Positions 1 to 13,119 of a stretch of DNA of 64,000 nucleotides are shown here, in pieces. The notes under the pieces are model-generated. The model searched no databases. It was not told the DNA's origin and was given only the letters and a program-made list of their open reading frames with translations. The position numbers and the translations under genes are program-made. Source of the DNA: Sphagnum compactum (Eukaryota > Bryophyta > Sphagnopsida > Sphagnales); contig OZ234494.1 of the NCBI GenBank assembly GCA_965153455.1, positions 17,608,001-17,672,000 on the forward strand. The letters run 5' to 3'. How positions within the stretch are numbered: position 1 is the stretch's first letter; each line of letters opens with the position of its first letter.

Positions 1-8
1 TGTTGCAG

Positions 9-240
9 GTGGTTTGTTGCTGCGACAGCTTCTGGCACAATGTTGGGAGTACTTGGGCAGCCAGAAGCACAAGCTGGGAAACGCAAGCCACCCCCCCCAG
101 AGGAGAAGAAGGTAGAGGAGGACAAGGGATTGAGTGCATATGACCAGAAGCTGCTGGCTAGTGCCCGCCGCAAAGAAGCTCTCAAGTTGTCAATCGAAGA
201 GAAAAAGGCAAAAGGAAAATCTGTTGCAAGCACATTGTAA
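9..240 (+). CDS. Last exon of an unidentified gene (partial)
   Basis: A pyrimidine-poor TTGCAG acceptor at 3-8 is followed by an open frame ending in TAA at 238-240. The previous exons lie outside the window. The first residues (WFVAATASGTMLGVLG) are hydrophobic and could be the end of a membrane segment. They are followed by a KPPPPEEKK linker and a highly charged Lys/Glu-rich tail with alternating basic and acidic residues that may be helical. I do not recognise the family. The internal ATG at 40 is probably not the start, because the frame is open upstream to the acceptor. The gene converges on the tRNA ligase gene, with 313 bp between the two stop codons. Confidence 0.5.
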
Positions 241-553
241 CCTTCCAATTTTCTCTCCTCTTCCTCTCTGAGTCATACTCTTGGATCATATAATGAAAAC
301 CGTTCCAATGTACCCTTTTTTTATTTGAACCATTTGCTAACTGGAATTGAACAAAATTCTTTGTGCTCTGTTAGTTTCAAAGTTGCACCCGTGTACAGTG
401 TACAGCTCATATTTGCTTACATGTCCCTCAAGTTCCTACTCCAATGCTGATTGTAGAATAAGATCTGCCAAAAACTTCCACTACTTTTGAATTGCCCTGA
501 GTACCCAACATGGTTATTGTAAACACCCTTGTATGTGTCTAAAAACAGACTGT
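241..553. other. Intergenic space between two convergent 3' ends
   Basis: This short stretch separates two stop codons on opposite strands and should hold both 3' UTRs. It is T-rich on the plus strand, with ATAATGAAAA-like and AATAAG-like poly(A)-type motifs. I see no ORF or structural RNA in it. Opposed transcripts could overlap here. Confidence 0.5.
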
Positions 554-3500
554 TCAGAAGAAATTGATAACTCCCGTCAAGCTGATAGGTTTGAACTCAA
601 CACGTTTGGCTTGGTCTTCAGACACCATAGTTGGCAACAGGTTTGCTTCCTTGGCTGCAACTCCAGGTTCAGTCCACACCTGCTCAAAGTCAAGCCCATT
701 CAGTAGATCCACATTTGCAATGCGTGGCCTGATATAGATGAAGATGTTACAGTTCTGCTAGTCCTTTCTTCCATTACCAACTTGATGGTGAATGCCACAA
801 CCTCTACTGGTCAGGTGAAAATACCTCCATACAAATTAGTTATGTGGGTTGAGAAAAGGAAAGATACACCATAATGATAGGAGATAGGTTTGAACATACT
901 GTCACATGAGGCCAGATATTATGAGACCGAATTGTTTGATCACCCAAGCGGACCTCTAGTGCACAAAGCTTTTCAGAGAAGAGAACTGCTGTTAATTCCA
1001 CTGAAGTTTGACAACCTCGCAGAGCCCCAAAGGCTGCTACTGCAGCTACTCCATGTACCCGCTTATGTGCAAGGGTTACATGTGCTCTCCCCAGTGAGTC
1101 TTTGAGGTTCACATCAGCCAGAATTTTCCCAATCTCAGGGGACTTGGCTGTTATCTGAACAAGACAAAACTCCACCGGGTGATTAGAGAAGTGAGCTAGA
1201 AGTAAGTGCCAATTCTGAATCTTGTCACATGAGAGCAAGAACATAGAGCAGCTTTGTGAAATCAAAAGACCACTTTTGACAGGCCCCCCACATCATGATG
1301 AATCCATAAGGTGGTCAAAGGAAGAGCTTTTTGCTACAGACCTCTTTCAACGCATCCAACACTTGGTTTGGCTGTAAAGCAATGGCCACAAATGTGAAAG
1401 TCCTGAATGATCGCTCTTCAGCTTCCACTGGTATATGCATTCTAAAATTACCATTAGCAATTGCCTGGAGTTGCTGCTGCACTGTGCGCACCACCTCTTT
1501 GAAGGGGACCTAAACCAGCATTGCATTGTTCACTGACATATTAGTACAGGAATAAGTACTGAACAGATGAGTGCAACATGTGCATCAGAAGGACTTAATC
1601 ATTGGAGATGTGAAATGATGACCACCTGGACATCATTGAGGTAGTTGGCATGTGCAAAAAGAATATCTTTTAGGCTTTTCTCCCATGTTGACCACTCTTT
1701 TGTGAATGAGCCTTGTAGACTTTCCAGCCTGTAAAACAAATTCAGCAATGTTGACATCCCATCAGTGAAAACTCCTATAAAGAGCCAAGAGCTTGCAAAA
1801 GGGTTGGCTGACTTTGATGTCAAAACGATCGTAATCACAGTGGCCACCTCTGTAGATCAGCTGGATTCTGAATCTGCTCAGCCTACCCTGCATATATTCA
1901 ATGGTGCTAATAGCCTATCAGTGAATCACATGGGTTTCCATTGAGTACACTGGTTTTGCGAATTACTCTAAAAAAGCTTGCTATTCAACTTTGATTGGGT
2001 AACTCTAAGTAGCAGCAAATTGGGCTGTCATCCTCCCTGACATTGGCAAGTCATGACCCCTGGACAACTGGGTTCTCCAGATATTAACTTATCAGGGAGC
2101 CCCAAAATCTTGTGACCAAGACTTATACGACCAAGAACTACCAATACACTGAACTGGAGTCCCCTAACTCCACTGGCCAAGAGTCAATGAATCCAAGAAG
2201 CACTAGACCATATCTGGACATAACATAGGTATTCATATGAGCATACCTTTTGTGCTTGTTAGTGTGGCGTCTGTAGAGTTGCAGTCCTTCCTCAAGAATC
2301 TCCAGAATGGCTGAAGGCATCGGCGCCCTGAAAACTCCAAGCCAATAAAGTTATATGAACCCTACAACCTGAAACTTTAATCTCACCATAGAAATTTTGG
2401 AACCTCTCCATGACAATCTAGCTTTCACACCAGAAATACCTCCACTGGGACCATGCCTCCAGTATATACAGTGAGCTGTCTCTCTCTTTGACATTTGATC
2501 ATTGAAAATGCACACTTATGAAACCAATTCTTGCTGCACTGAAAGCAGGGTGTCTGAAAGGCCTTTAGCTTCACTAACCTGTCAGGTTTGAGCAGGGGCA
2601 TCTTAACAAGATGACCAAATCTGTTCAGCAGCTCATTTTCAAACTCCTTCCGGTCCTGAGGTTGAATCCACAGAAATAGACAGGGACTCTATGAGACCTG
2701 TTTCTTTTTATCTTTTGCTTAAAGAAGGGTAACTGTACCTGGACTTATTTCTCTAAGATCAAGCATTCCTATGATGGGTAGTGTACTGCATTGCCATTGC
2801 CAACTTACACAGAATACAAAACAAACCGAATCTGTGCATCACTTATCTGTCCAAAGTTTCTCACCTTGCCTTCATGAAGGTTGTAGAATGTCAACAGCAC
2901 AAATCCAGGGTTTGGAGAGTTCTTGTCGAGATGTCCCTGCATAGCAAACAGCATATGAGGACTCTGCATGTTGTAATAACTTTCCATACAGGAGAGAAGG
3001 TGTTAGTACCCATTTAGAATCAAGTTCTCTATGAGCAGAGAAAAAGGCATCTGCACAGAAAACATGAGGTAAACAACAAGACAATAATGTGTATAGGATT
3101 AGTTTACCGGATGATCTGTTCTTTGAAGGACACGAAAGAGAAAAATAGCCAGGTCATCACGTGAATAAGGATTTGATGTTGCACCTGCAGACCAGTGATA
3201 CTCTTGTCCTGTCAGGAATATGCAGAGTTCCCTTGGACAGGACTAAGATGAAAACTGGGCATTGCACATGTTTCCTTTACATGTACCTTGCTGCAAGGAA
3301 ACACATAATTCTACAAGTGAAGCCAGAACATGACAAGAGAAATTGAGACAGGACATCATTAGCTGTGTGGAACTGTATCTAGCAGTTGCTCATTCTGTTC
3401 CTCATGCAAAAGAAGTGTGCAATATTCGACAACAATAGTGTAGGATGCCAAAACACACCTTCAGAGTCAGGAACCACAGGTACACCAACTGCATGAGTGC

Positions 3501-6500
3501 TCTCACACATACTCTGAATCTGCAATACATGTAAAGCAATGCTAAGAGCTCAATTCATAACTTGACAGCACCTTCAACACAAACTGACAAATCAATGTCC
3601 CTCAGTGAATTAGATGCAAAGTTCCTGAAACTGCACCTCCTGGCTGCACTATTTGGTCCATACAGAGAGTTGCACTGAACATAGGACTAGAATGTCATGG
3701 GTAGGCATGCAGGTAGTGTCATGATCTCCAAAACTGTGAGAACATCACCAAAACTGCTAAAAGTTGGATTGTCTACCTGCTGCCAGACTTCATCATTAGG
3801 TGCATTCTTGTCAGCTAACGATATTCTGGCTGGTTGCTTCTCCCGCTCAGATTTCAACTTTTGCCAGTACTTGCCTGCAAGCAGCAGAATGATATACAAA
3901 ACTTCTAAGTACAATAATGTGGCCTTGATCTACAGTTCCCACCTCATTTGCTGTAGAGCAATTGGGTCCACTCTCTGAGCTCTTATCAAACTGTAGAAGT
4001 AACTGTGTTCAGCAAAGTTTCTGGCATAACTTGTTTTCTATGCACAGTATGACTCAAATAAAGCTTCTTTGCACTCTGGAATGCTCTTCCACAGGTAATA
4101 GAGTGAGACCATACCCTTAACAAGATCGCCCATTAGACTGTGCATGGGAAGTTTATTGCTCAGGCTGTCTGGTGCAGCAAGGAGCTCTTTGCAGAGGGCT
4201 GACTTGGCACACCCTGGTATGCCTGGTCATTCCCACCCAAATAGCAGAAAGATCAGATGTGGAAGAAAGTGACAGGGTTATCCATGACCACAGATGATAG
4301 TTCTAAGTGGCATAACCTAGATCAAAACCGTATGGAAGTCAAGCACAATTTGGATTGTGTTGCAGCAAGAAAGACATGATTTCGTTTACCAGGAAAGAAT
4401 ACAAGCATTCCTTGCGCCTTTGCAGATTGTGGAGCATGAGAAGATATCTCAATTTCTGTAGAGACATGCTCCTCTGGAAGACCCAAATCTCCATCATCAT
4501 TGTCAGCATTAATATTCTGCTGTCTAGCTACATCTGCCAGAAACTCCTCAACATTTATATGCGATCCAGCTACTCCCACCAACTGCTGGTTCTTTGCACT
4601 TCGCAGAGCAAATTGATTCAGAAATGGTTCTGTCTCTGTCAAGTACGTATCAGAACTGAGCTTCTTTCCCTTCATTTTCTTTGTGATGTATGTAGCCCTG
4701 TGAGAGTAGAAAAAAAATTAACAGTCAACAAAAGTGGATTCTATTGTCACTATGCAGTCATTTCTAACACATGATAGACGAATCAGTTAGAGCACCGAAT
4801 TATTTCTCAAGCAATGAAATGTAGAGTTTCCAGAACTTAGCTAAGTCCAGTTTTAAGCTTATGGCACACTGAGTTTGCATTTCGAACATTCAAAGTGTTC
4901 ACAGCAATTTGGCTTATAATCAAAGTAAACCAACTTCATGGGGCATTTTACTATAGAGGGTAATGATGGATGGAACTGGAAAGAATCCAGCACCTTTGAC
5001 CTTTCTAACTTGCAAAAGATTCCGAAGAGAACAGCATGAACAAACCAAATAAGAGTAGTACCATTCACTTAATAGCTGACTGAGTTCCCGTTGCTTTTCT
5101 GTTGATGTGCCCCAGATTTTCATTTGCCTGTCACATGATCATCCAAACATGGGTTTTTGTCAACTTGAGGAAACATAATGGCTGGAACAGAGAGGGAACA
5201 CACAAGAGAAACAAGGCCTCAAAGTGCAGCTCAAAGAGCTATTGGAAAAGAATAGGAGGCTTATTTAAACAACTAGTTTCACTTTGCACCCAATAGGCTT
5301 ATATGAATGACAGGAAGTGATGTCATGAAGATCAGAAAGCACAAATCCTTTCTAGTGATGTGTGCAGACAGAATGGATCATGTCAACCATCAGAGAATCT
5401 GTACCGTACTCTCACCTCATATAGTAATCTTTGTAAGCAGGAAATCCTTTGCTGAAGAGAATTGCTAAGCCATTTCGAATGAGGAAAGTACGAAGCTGCA
5501 AACAGAAGCAGTAAACTCTTTTTAGGCCTGGGTGAGGTATAACTAGGTCTCAGAATACAGAACCAAACCTTCACACTCCCTGGGCCCCTGGTTGATAGCT
5601 AAAAGAACATTACAGGTTCTGTACTGACTCATCGGTAACTGAGATTGTACCTTGTAAGGCAGAAATTTCAGCTTAAGCATCAAGTTTTCACTTCCATCAG
5701 CTATCACATCATCCCCTGTGTCCACTTCATTTCCATCTCCTCGAGAAGCTCTCTCCTCTATCACCGATGGGGCAACTGCAGTTGCATTGTATATGGAAAT
5801 ATCCACAAAGAATCCTGCAAACAGTTATAGCAAAAATTCGTTACAGTTCATCACATCTTTGCTTTTTGTCTTGTGTCAAAGTATGCATATAACCATCCCC
5901 TACAGCCAACTTAGTCAGATAAGATGTCCAATTCATGATTGGCATTGAAAGTGGCTCCACAAGGGTCTAAGAGGCATACCTCTATACAGAGGCCAAAGAC
6001 CTGCATGCTTGCTGCAATATGACACAAAATCAACAAGGGAAGCTCACAATGTAAGAGACCCAGAAATGCATACTCAATCCAAATCAAACTGGCTCAAGGA
6101 TCCTTGGAGAGGAACCACACTACTTGTGTTCAGCCAGAAGCAGGAACAGCACACCAAACTCTACTTGTAACAAGATAAGTTCTTGAGGTAGATTTGATTT
6201 CAGCAAAATGATTTCAGACATGCAAAAGTGAGGTTCTGTCTGCAACTTGCATCAAGCAATGTTTGCAAGGAAGGCACAAAATCTCTATGACATATATCTA
6301 TGAGATTGCAGAGAAGACACTGAAAACACTTTGAACGGGACCATGTTATCAGTTCCAGCAAAACCAAATTAACATGACAAGAATGAGTGCAGCCATAACC
6401 TTGCGAGTCTCACTCACAACATGTCAGGCTATAATCTTCATCATGAGTAAGCAGTAACAACATGCCATGACTCCCCACTAACTTCCTCAGCTCCTGATGG

Positions 6501-9500
6501 TGGGTGTAGATGAGGATATAATAACGTCCACCCAAAATTTTGGGCAAACCATTATACCAATATCTGCAGCCTGAGTCTCTTGTTGCATTTCCAGAAGCAA
6601 TGGGAAGACCCAGTCATGAAGATGTTGGCTAGCACATGAGGGACATAGCACCAAATCTCTCAGATGCTAACTTGATACCAAGTTCTTGTTACAGAATGCT
6701 TGATACCTCATTTCCTTCTGGTAGCGACGGAAGGCTGAATCGGACAAAACATGTACAGTCATTTTGAAATGGGACAATACATTGTTGTGAGCCATATCAG
6801 TCTGTTGAGGCAGATTCATCCAGCATTTGAAGCGGACAGGAAGTTTTGCCTTGTGAACCACACGAACCATTTCCTGCATGAAGAAACATATGAATGCCAA
6901 GTGCTCACACACTTAGAGCAAATGTCACACACTAAAAACTCTACTCACAGCTGTATTTGTGCATTGCACCATTTTGAAAAATACAAAAGCTCCTGTGAGG
7001 GAAGGGTGGAAGCCATCATCACACACGAATCTTTTGTGAATGGATATAGGCCCACACAAGTACCTAATATCTTCTACACAGATGAATGTAGGGACAGGAC
7101 TTACTTGAAGTTTCAGGGTACCCAGATCTGCAGGAGTTGAATGCAAAAAGCTCTCCAACATAGGGGGAGCTCCTGGCTTCTTTGCTAAATCAACTTCAGA
7201 GACTTCATCCTCAAGCCAATCTGCCAAATTTGAGCACATTGCTGGACCCACAGCCTGTAGAAGGGCTTCCACTTGCTGCAACCATGTTCACATTTTTCTT
7301 TCAGTTCCAACCTGCCATCAACCTTATCTACAATGCACAGCAGTGACCATGATCATGACTTAGGTGATTCAGCAGAGTACTGTGACCCTCTACAGAGCTG
7401 ACTGCAGTGAGATGAGATATGCTATCTTATGCCACTTAGACAGTGTGTACAAGTGAAATCATCAAGCAACACCTCCCCCACAACTGAAACACACATCTAC
7501 GAGGCAATATAAGGTACCTTCTTCTCACTTTCCTGGTTGGCTGAAAATATTTCCCGAAGGCCATGCCCCGAATGCGACGAAGCTGGAAAATGTACAGAAC
7601 AATACAACATTAGATTCCATCCTACACCAGAACGGTGTTGGAAAGAGGCACAGGAAGAGCTTGCTTGATGTGAACTGCAGTACATTCCAGTACCTTTAGA
7701 GCAAGAAGGCCGTGGGAACTGGTGCAAAGTATGTTGTAGACATGTAGTGCTGTTAGCAGCCACAACACGAGCCACAAGCCCTTCCAGAATCTCCCCTTGA
7801 ATATCCTCATGTCTCTTTGTTGCTGCACTTCCCAGATACAAACTCAACACATCAATGCTACATACCCCTAGGCATCAAGCCATACGGTATGACAACTGTC
7901 TTTGTTCCTGGAGTTAAGCTCTGTCTGACATTGCCAACCATTAAATAGAAAAATACTAATGCTTCTAGAGGTGATTCCACAGCTTTCTATGCATGCCAAT
8001 CTGCATGCGAAATGTAATGGACATTCTTGTAGCACAGACATCACATTGCTTTGGACATGAATATAGATACAATCTGAGAATTGAAAGCAAAAGCATGAAA
8101 TTACAGAAGGTCTATCCAAACCCCAAACAGTCCCTGATGAACTCTAAGTAGTTGCTCCTACCACAGTCTCCTCCACCACAACTGCAAATTCAGATTGTAG
8201 ACCACTGACAATCCAATAAAGGCACTTCAACAAAAGCTGGAACATATGGGAAAAAACAATATTTGGGGCAGAAAGGAACCTGGCAAGGATGTGTCTGCAA
8301 TCTCAGTCAAGCTCTTAGTGACTGTGCTTGCAAGCCCCTCTTCACAGAGTGCATCATAGGCAGCAAAGAATGTTGACACAGAGTTCCTTCCAATTGATTC
8401 ACATGAAAGACCATAATCAGAGGCTGTGCAATGTTATTCCTCTAATTGCAACTTGCATGAGCACAGATAGGAATCTCATCACAATTGCTGGTGAGGACAG
8501 CATGTTTAAACAAAAGATGTAGCATACTCAAAGACCTGGGTATCCATGGTCCAGCTACAGCAGATGACTAAACAATGATGCCTACTTAACAACAAAGAAT
8601 CTTGATTGCTGGCACATTCCAGACCCATGAGAAACTGGGTTTCAGCACATGGGCCTCTCATGGGAAAATATTCTCATGGGAACCCCATGAGAAAATTCTA
8701 GACCACTATACTCATCCCAAGCACGTTAGATGAATGAAGCCCTTAAAGATGCTCCATGTCATTCTAGTGTCAAGTCAGAATAAGCAGCACACCTAAATAC
8801 GACAGTAGGATTTCTTGCTGGGTCCTACCAATACACCAAGGAAGTTCTTTGATCCCTGCTTTGTTTCACGAATGCTACTGAGTGCATACCTTGTTGAAAA
8901 TAACCAGTAATGATTTGTTGGCAGTCTCCATTGATGGCAGAATGCTACTACATCAGGAGTGGAGTAAAAGAGTGGCCGTCCTTTCAATTTGGTGACTGCA
9001 GTTACTACCACTGGTCACACCCACCAATGTCACCACCATTCTCTAATGGTGTTTCAGTACTGTCGCAATGAGCACAGCTGCAAAGGATGAATTAAAAACA
9101 CAATGCTGTAAAAGCCATGCTCACCCCTGGAATGATATCCAAAGTTGGAACACTAAGAGCTGCTTAACATTGGCAGGAAACTTTGAGAAATTGGGTAGAA
9201 AACTTGAGATAAGATTATCAGGGCCACAAAGGCAGCAATGAGGGAGCCAGCACCTATGGGAGCTGAGCTGAGACTTCATGCAATCTAGATCCAGTTGATC
9301 TGTCTGACTGGATATCCCAAACAGTAAATCCACCATAGCAGGCTTCATGCTGAAGCTGAGAGACACCAGCCAATGACAACACCAAGAGCAAGAGGATGCA
9401 GGTATTGAGGGAATACCATAGTCATGCAAAGGGCGTTGTCCATGATCCCCCAAAACAGCAGTTACAAGCTCCATGCCAATGCAGATGTGATGTTCCTGTC

Positions 9501-12058
9501 ATTGTTTCTGATTGTTAGCATTGAAAATGTTGAAAACTGATAAGCTTCTTGTGTTGAACATTGAACTGCCAGTCCCATGTGCAGCAAGAGAGCTGAGCAT
9601 AACAGCATTGGGAAGGTCATACCAACAAAGGCAGAAGAGCACCCACACTGTTACCAGTCTGCTATGTTTTGAACAAATGACTGAAACAGCTTGTGACCAT
9701 TCAAGCAGGTTACTTTGAGCTAAGATGGGTGCTAAAAGAACACCTGGAGGTGAGCATTGAACTCTTTCTGCTTCTGAGCTGCATGTGACCCCCATGCTTC
9801 CTGCAAAGTTCGTCCCAACACAAACACACCCACAGCTGTGTACCTGCAGGCAACATATGGTGAAGTACCCCGAGCAGATTAATTGACCTGACTTCCTACA
9901 CATGCACCAGCCTCTTCTAGTTGTCCTCCACTATTGTGACTATTCTGGTATGTTGGCAATTGCTAATTCCTCAACCAATGGTAGACACAAGTACTTCCAA
10001 ATTTGCATGATCATGCCTATGGGCATCGATTGACCAAGATGTGCATGGGTTGAAAGATAGACATACAGATTCCCATAGCTGTTTTTCGCATATGCTCCAC
10101 CATTATCGCCTGAGTACAAGAAAAGTGAACCAGAGTGTTTCAATGTCACCTTCAAGAAAACCAAAAAACAATTCCACATTTAAGAAGCCAGGGGCAGAAA
10201 ACCTGCAAATGGTGTTCAAGGCATACATGAATATAACAAAGCCAGTTGGCATAGAGAGTCTAGACACATGCAGTTCCACACCTGATGAATCCATGTGTCA
10301 GGGTTCCAATACCTCTGATACTAGTTCTGCTCAAAGATCAAACTCTAAAAAAACTCTAAAATCTGATCTGTCTGTGTCTTATACTGCCAAGTAGGAGACA
10401 GTGTAAGCCTTGGCAGAAAGACATACCTCCAAAACTCCTTGCCCAGCAGAGACCACCTCAATGATCCTTGACCGCACCTGTTGCACATCACACAGCAACA
10501 GACATGAGCCAAAAGCCATGAAAAACCAAACTTGCTCCTAGTTTTTTTCAAACAATGGCTACAGGTCTGAGCCCAGCATCATGTCTGTAGACCTGGTGGC
10601 ACAATGGGTACTGGTTGTGTTGGTTCCAAGTTCAATACTTACTGTACATCCCTGCTCGGTGATACCAACATGAATCTAATCTGGTAACCAAATTGAGAAG
10701 TCATCAGAAGTGTGACAATCTACATGTATCCAAGTCCTCAAGGCAAGAATTATGGTTCTAGATGCTGAATGTTAATCAAGAAAAGTTATTGGGGGCAAAA
10801 CCTAGATAACCCAACTGTTGGTGTTTGTTCTGCCTTTCAGAGAAACTCACTGGACCTCAGGTCAAGACTCACATGAGCTGAGCCTGCAGGGATAATGCTG
10901 AGTCATGTTCTTCTTCTGAGGACCAGAACCTTTGAACAACTTTTGTCTTCAGATGCGAAGGACCAATCCCACTTTAGAACAATAACGTTTCTGAGCTGAG
11001 ATATGTGATCAAGACCATGAGGGAGAGCTGTAGATTTCTTACCTCTTGATCAGATTTCTCATTCTCAAACTTAGGGTAAAAAGTTGCCCTCAGCTGTGCA
11101 TGAGTAACAGTCTCCTTCAATTTCTTCAAGCTGGGGTAATTAACATGATCTGCTCTGTTGGTGGGAGGTGCAACAACCTGGGTCTGTGAGGAGGCTCCTG
11201 CACTAGTAGTCAATGCAGTGGCTGTGGGCCCCCCAGGCACTACACTTGTGTCTTCTACAGTAATTGCTGCAGCTGGCTGTTTCCTCACCCATAATTCATG
11301 ACTTGTTGGACCTGCCAAATCATCTGTCCCATGATGACGATGACCATGGTGATCACCAGGACTCTTGCCTTTCTTTGCTGCAGCGATTGAGGCGGCCCCC
11401 CCATGAGACGAAGAAGAAGTTACAGGTCCTTGATCCAAACGGATATCCCTCAGTGCCTCTGAGAGTCCGGATTGCTGCTGGATAGGATCGCCGGTTTGAG
11501 CCCCTGGAGCAGGAGGACTCCGAGTCTGTCCTCTCACTGCAGCGTCAGCAGCAACTGAATCTCCACCAGCAACTTGTGATCCTCCGATTTTTGGCTTGGA
11601 TTTCCCATGTCTTTTTTTACTTGAATGACGCTGCAACAAAAGAAAACACACACACACACACACACAAGCAGTGAGCCGACCAAACGGTACCAGCCAACTC
11701 CCTAAACCCTAGCTGGGGTTTAGCTAAAGAACCATCTCCAGGACCCAAGAAAACAATTGAGAGGAAAAAAAGAAGAAGAGGGGAACCAAACCCTTCCAAC
11801 ACAAGAAGAGAAACAGACACGCGCAGAACGCGCACGCACAAACTCGATCACAGCAATTGTTGAAACAAATCCGAACTACTTGTGTTAGTGTAATTATACC
11901 TGTGTCATGAGGCGAGGCAAGAGAGAAGAATAGATTGGCGCAGTAGAAGAAGAAGAAGAAGAAGAAGGAGCTCGATCCAAAGCGGCGGGAGAAAACCACA
12001 AATGCAACGAGGAATTTGCGACAAAAAAGAATCGCGAACTCGATGCCAATCCTCTCAT
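554..12058 (-). CDS. RNL: Plant-type tRNA ligase (ligase-kinase-cyclic phosphodiesterase), 28 exons
   Basis: This enzyme joins tRNA halves after intron removal and, in plants, also joins IRE1-cut mRNA. Coding exons, 5' to 3': 12058-11900, 11630-11043, 10477-10427, 10149-10067, 9843-9744, 9495-9417, 9010-8890, 8386-8280, 7822-7694, 7582-7518, 7275-7105, 6873-6707, 6011-5980, 5814-5651, 5495-5416, 5127-5062, 4697-4390, 4222-4115, 3874-3777, 3519-3459, 3184-3108, 2936-2865, 2655-2579, 2327-2247, 1728-1626, 1509-1342, 1154-900, 679-554. All have GT-AG borders and consistent phases, giving about 1,231 residues (Arabidopsis RNL is about 1,100). Adenylyltransferase Lys is K270 (LKHSGSLF). The kinase P-loop is GIPGCAKS at 824-831. 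The 2H phosphodiesterase motifs are HVT at 1130 and 1188. All active-site motifs are present, so the gene looks functional. Residues 54-229 are a low-complexity extension. An alternative ATG at 11,908 would give 1,181 residues. Matches to Arabidopsis RNL are from memory; exon borders were read by eye. Confidence 0.93.
8671..8693. repeat. Small perfect hairpin in RNL intron 7
   Basis: TTCTCATGGG and its exact reverse complement are separated by three bases. Further copies of the same word in both orientations lie just upstream (about 8,631 and 8,655), making a small cluster of inverted words inside the intron. No function is apparent. Confidence 0.6.
11644..11667. repeat. (AC)n microsatellite in RNL intron 1
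   Basis: About eleven CA dinucleotides sit within 40 bases of the 3' splice site of the first RNL intron. On the transcribed strand this is a GT run close to the acceptor, so length changes might affect its use. Confidence 0.8.
11944..11967 (-). repeat. Coding triplet repeat (poly-Ser) in the putative RNL presequence
   Basis: A GAA-type run on the plus strand reads as TCT serine codons in the frame joining the upstream ATG (12,058) to the body of RNL. It gives seven or more consecutive serines. It is coding only if the upstream start is used. Confidence 0.65.
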
Positions 12059-12099
12059 CCGGACAAAGAACACGAAAGAATGAAAGAAAGTTAAAGAAA

Positions 12100-12330
12100 G
12101 AAGAAGATCCAGACGACGAGGACGACGACGAACAAGAAGGGCGTCGACGGCGGCAAGTGCGACGCCGATGCGACGGCGACAAGTGCACGACGACGGTGAC
12201 GAGTGCGAAGGCGATGCGACGGCGACAAGTGCAACGACGACGGTGACGAGTGCGACGGCGGTGCGACGGCGATGCGACGGCGACGAGTGCGACGACGACG
12301 ACGATGACGACGACGGTGACGACGGCGATA
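12100..12330. repeat. GC-rich GACGGCGAC-type tandem repeat upstream of RNL
   Basis: This block is built from GCGACGGCGAC, AAGTGC and GACGACGGTGACGAGTGC words, repeated with a period of about 50 bases and flanked by simple (GAC)n. It is far richer in GC than its surroundings and lies 40 to 270 bases upstream of the first in-frame RNL ATG, so it falls in the promoter or leader. Both strands are open for some distance because the triplet pattern lacks stops. I take those ORFs to be by-products of composition. Confidence 0.75.
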
Positions 12331-13119
12331 AATTTATCGGCCTTGCCTTGATAGGCAAGGATACATACCCTAGTACCTTGGCCAATTCGCCATTAATTAT
12401 ATTATTTTCAGAAATGTTGAAAATTTCAAAAAAAAAAATTTGTTCCAAGTAAAAAAAGATATTGTGAAGGAAAATAATGAATATTTAGGAATATTCCATT
12501 TGATGAAATGAAAATTTCAAAATTAATTAATTATTCAACGGACATAATTAATTTGCATGGTGAAATATATGAGTTTCCGTAACTCTTCTTTTTCCTTAAG
12601 ATACTTTTTAATGTATTAAATGGCAAGGACACCGTCCGTGTGAACACACGCCCTTGTTTTTTTTCCGCCAATTTTTTTGGACCTGAAAAAATATGATTTC
12701 AACCGCTACAAAGGACTTTTCATTGGAAAAAAAAAATGGCCCACATTAGCCAGATTTCGAAGAGAAGAAAAATCCAAATCACCAGATTTTTATGATGATT
12801 AGTTCCACCATTATTTATTTATTTATTTATATTATTATTTGCCCCTACATTCATATCTAGTATGTAGCCAAATCTGGCTATATGTTCATCATCTTATGGA
12901 TGATCATCATGAAATCCTAAGGGTATCACCATTGGTGATACCTGGATTGAACCTCCCATTCTCATTCGACCAACCCCTTGGAGAACCACCCTTTTTTTAA
13001 AAATTAAAAATCTAAAAACTGCCTAGGGTAATTAAAGATACCCATTGATAGTTCTCAATTATAGGTTTAGGGTCTAAGGTTTAGAGGGCTAGTCTAGGGG
13101 CAGATAGGTTCAACGGCGC

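Noticed and set aside
11894-12448. 184-codon minus-strand frame starting far upstream of RNL
   Set aside because: The part beyond the ATG at 12,058 consists of Ser and Arg/Val codons from the GC-rich triplet repeat and probably reaches into the promoter. Only the stretch from 12,058 looks like a plausible presequence.
12016-12452. Plus-strand Arg/Asp-rich ORFs
   Set aside because: They are translations of the GAC/GCGACGGCGAC repeat, with no family resemblance.
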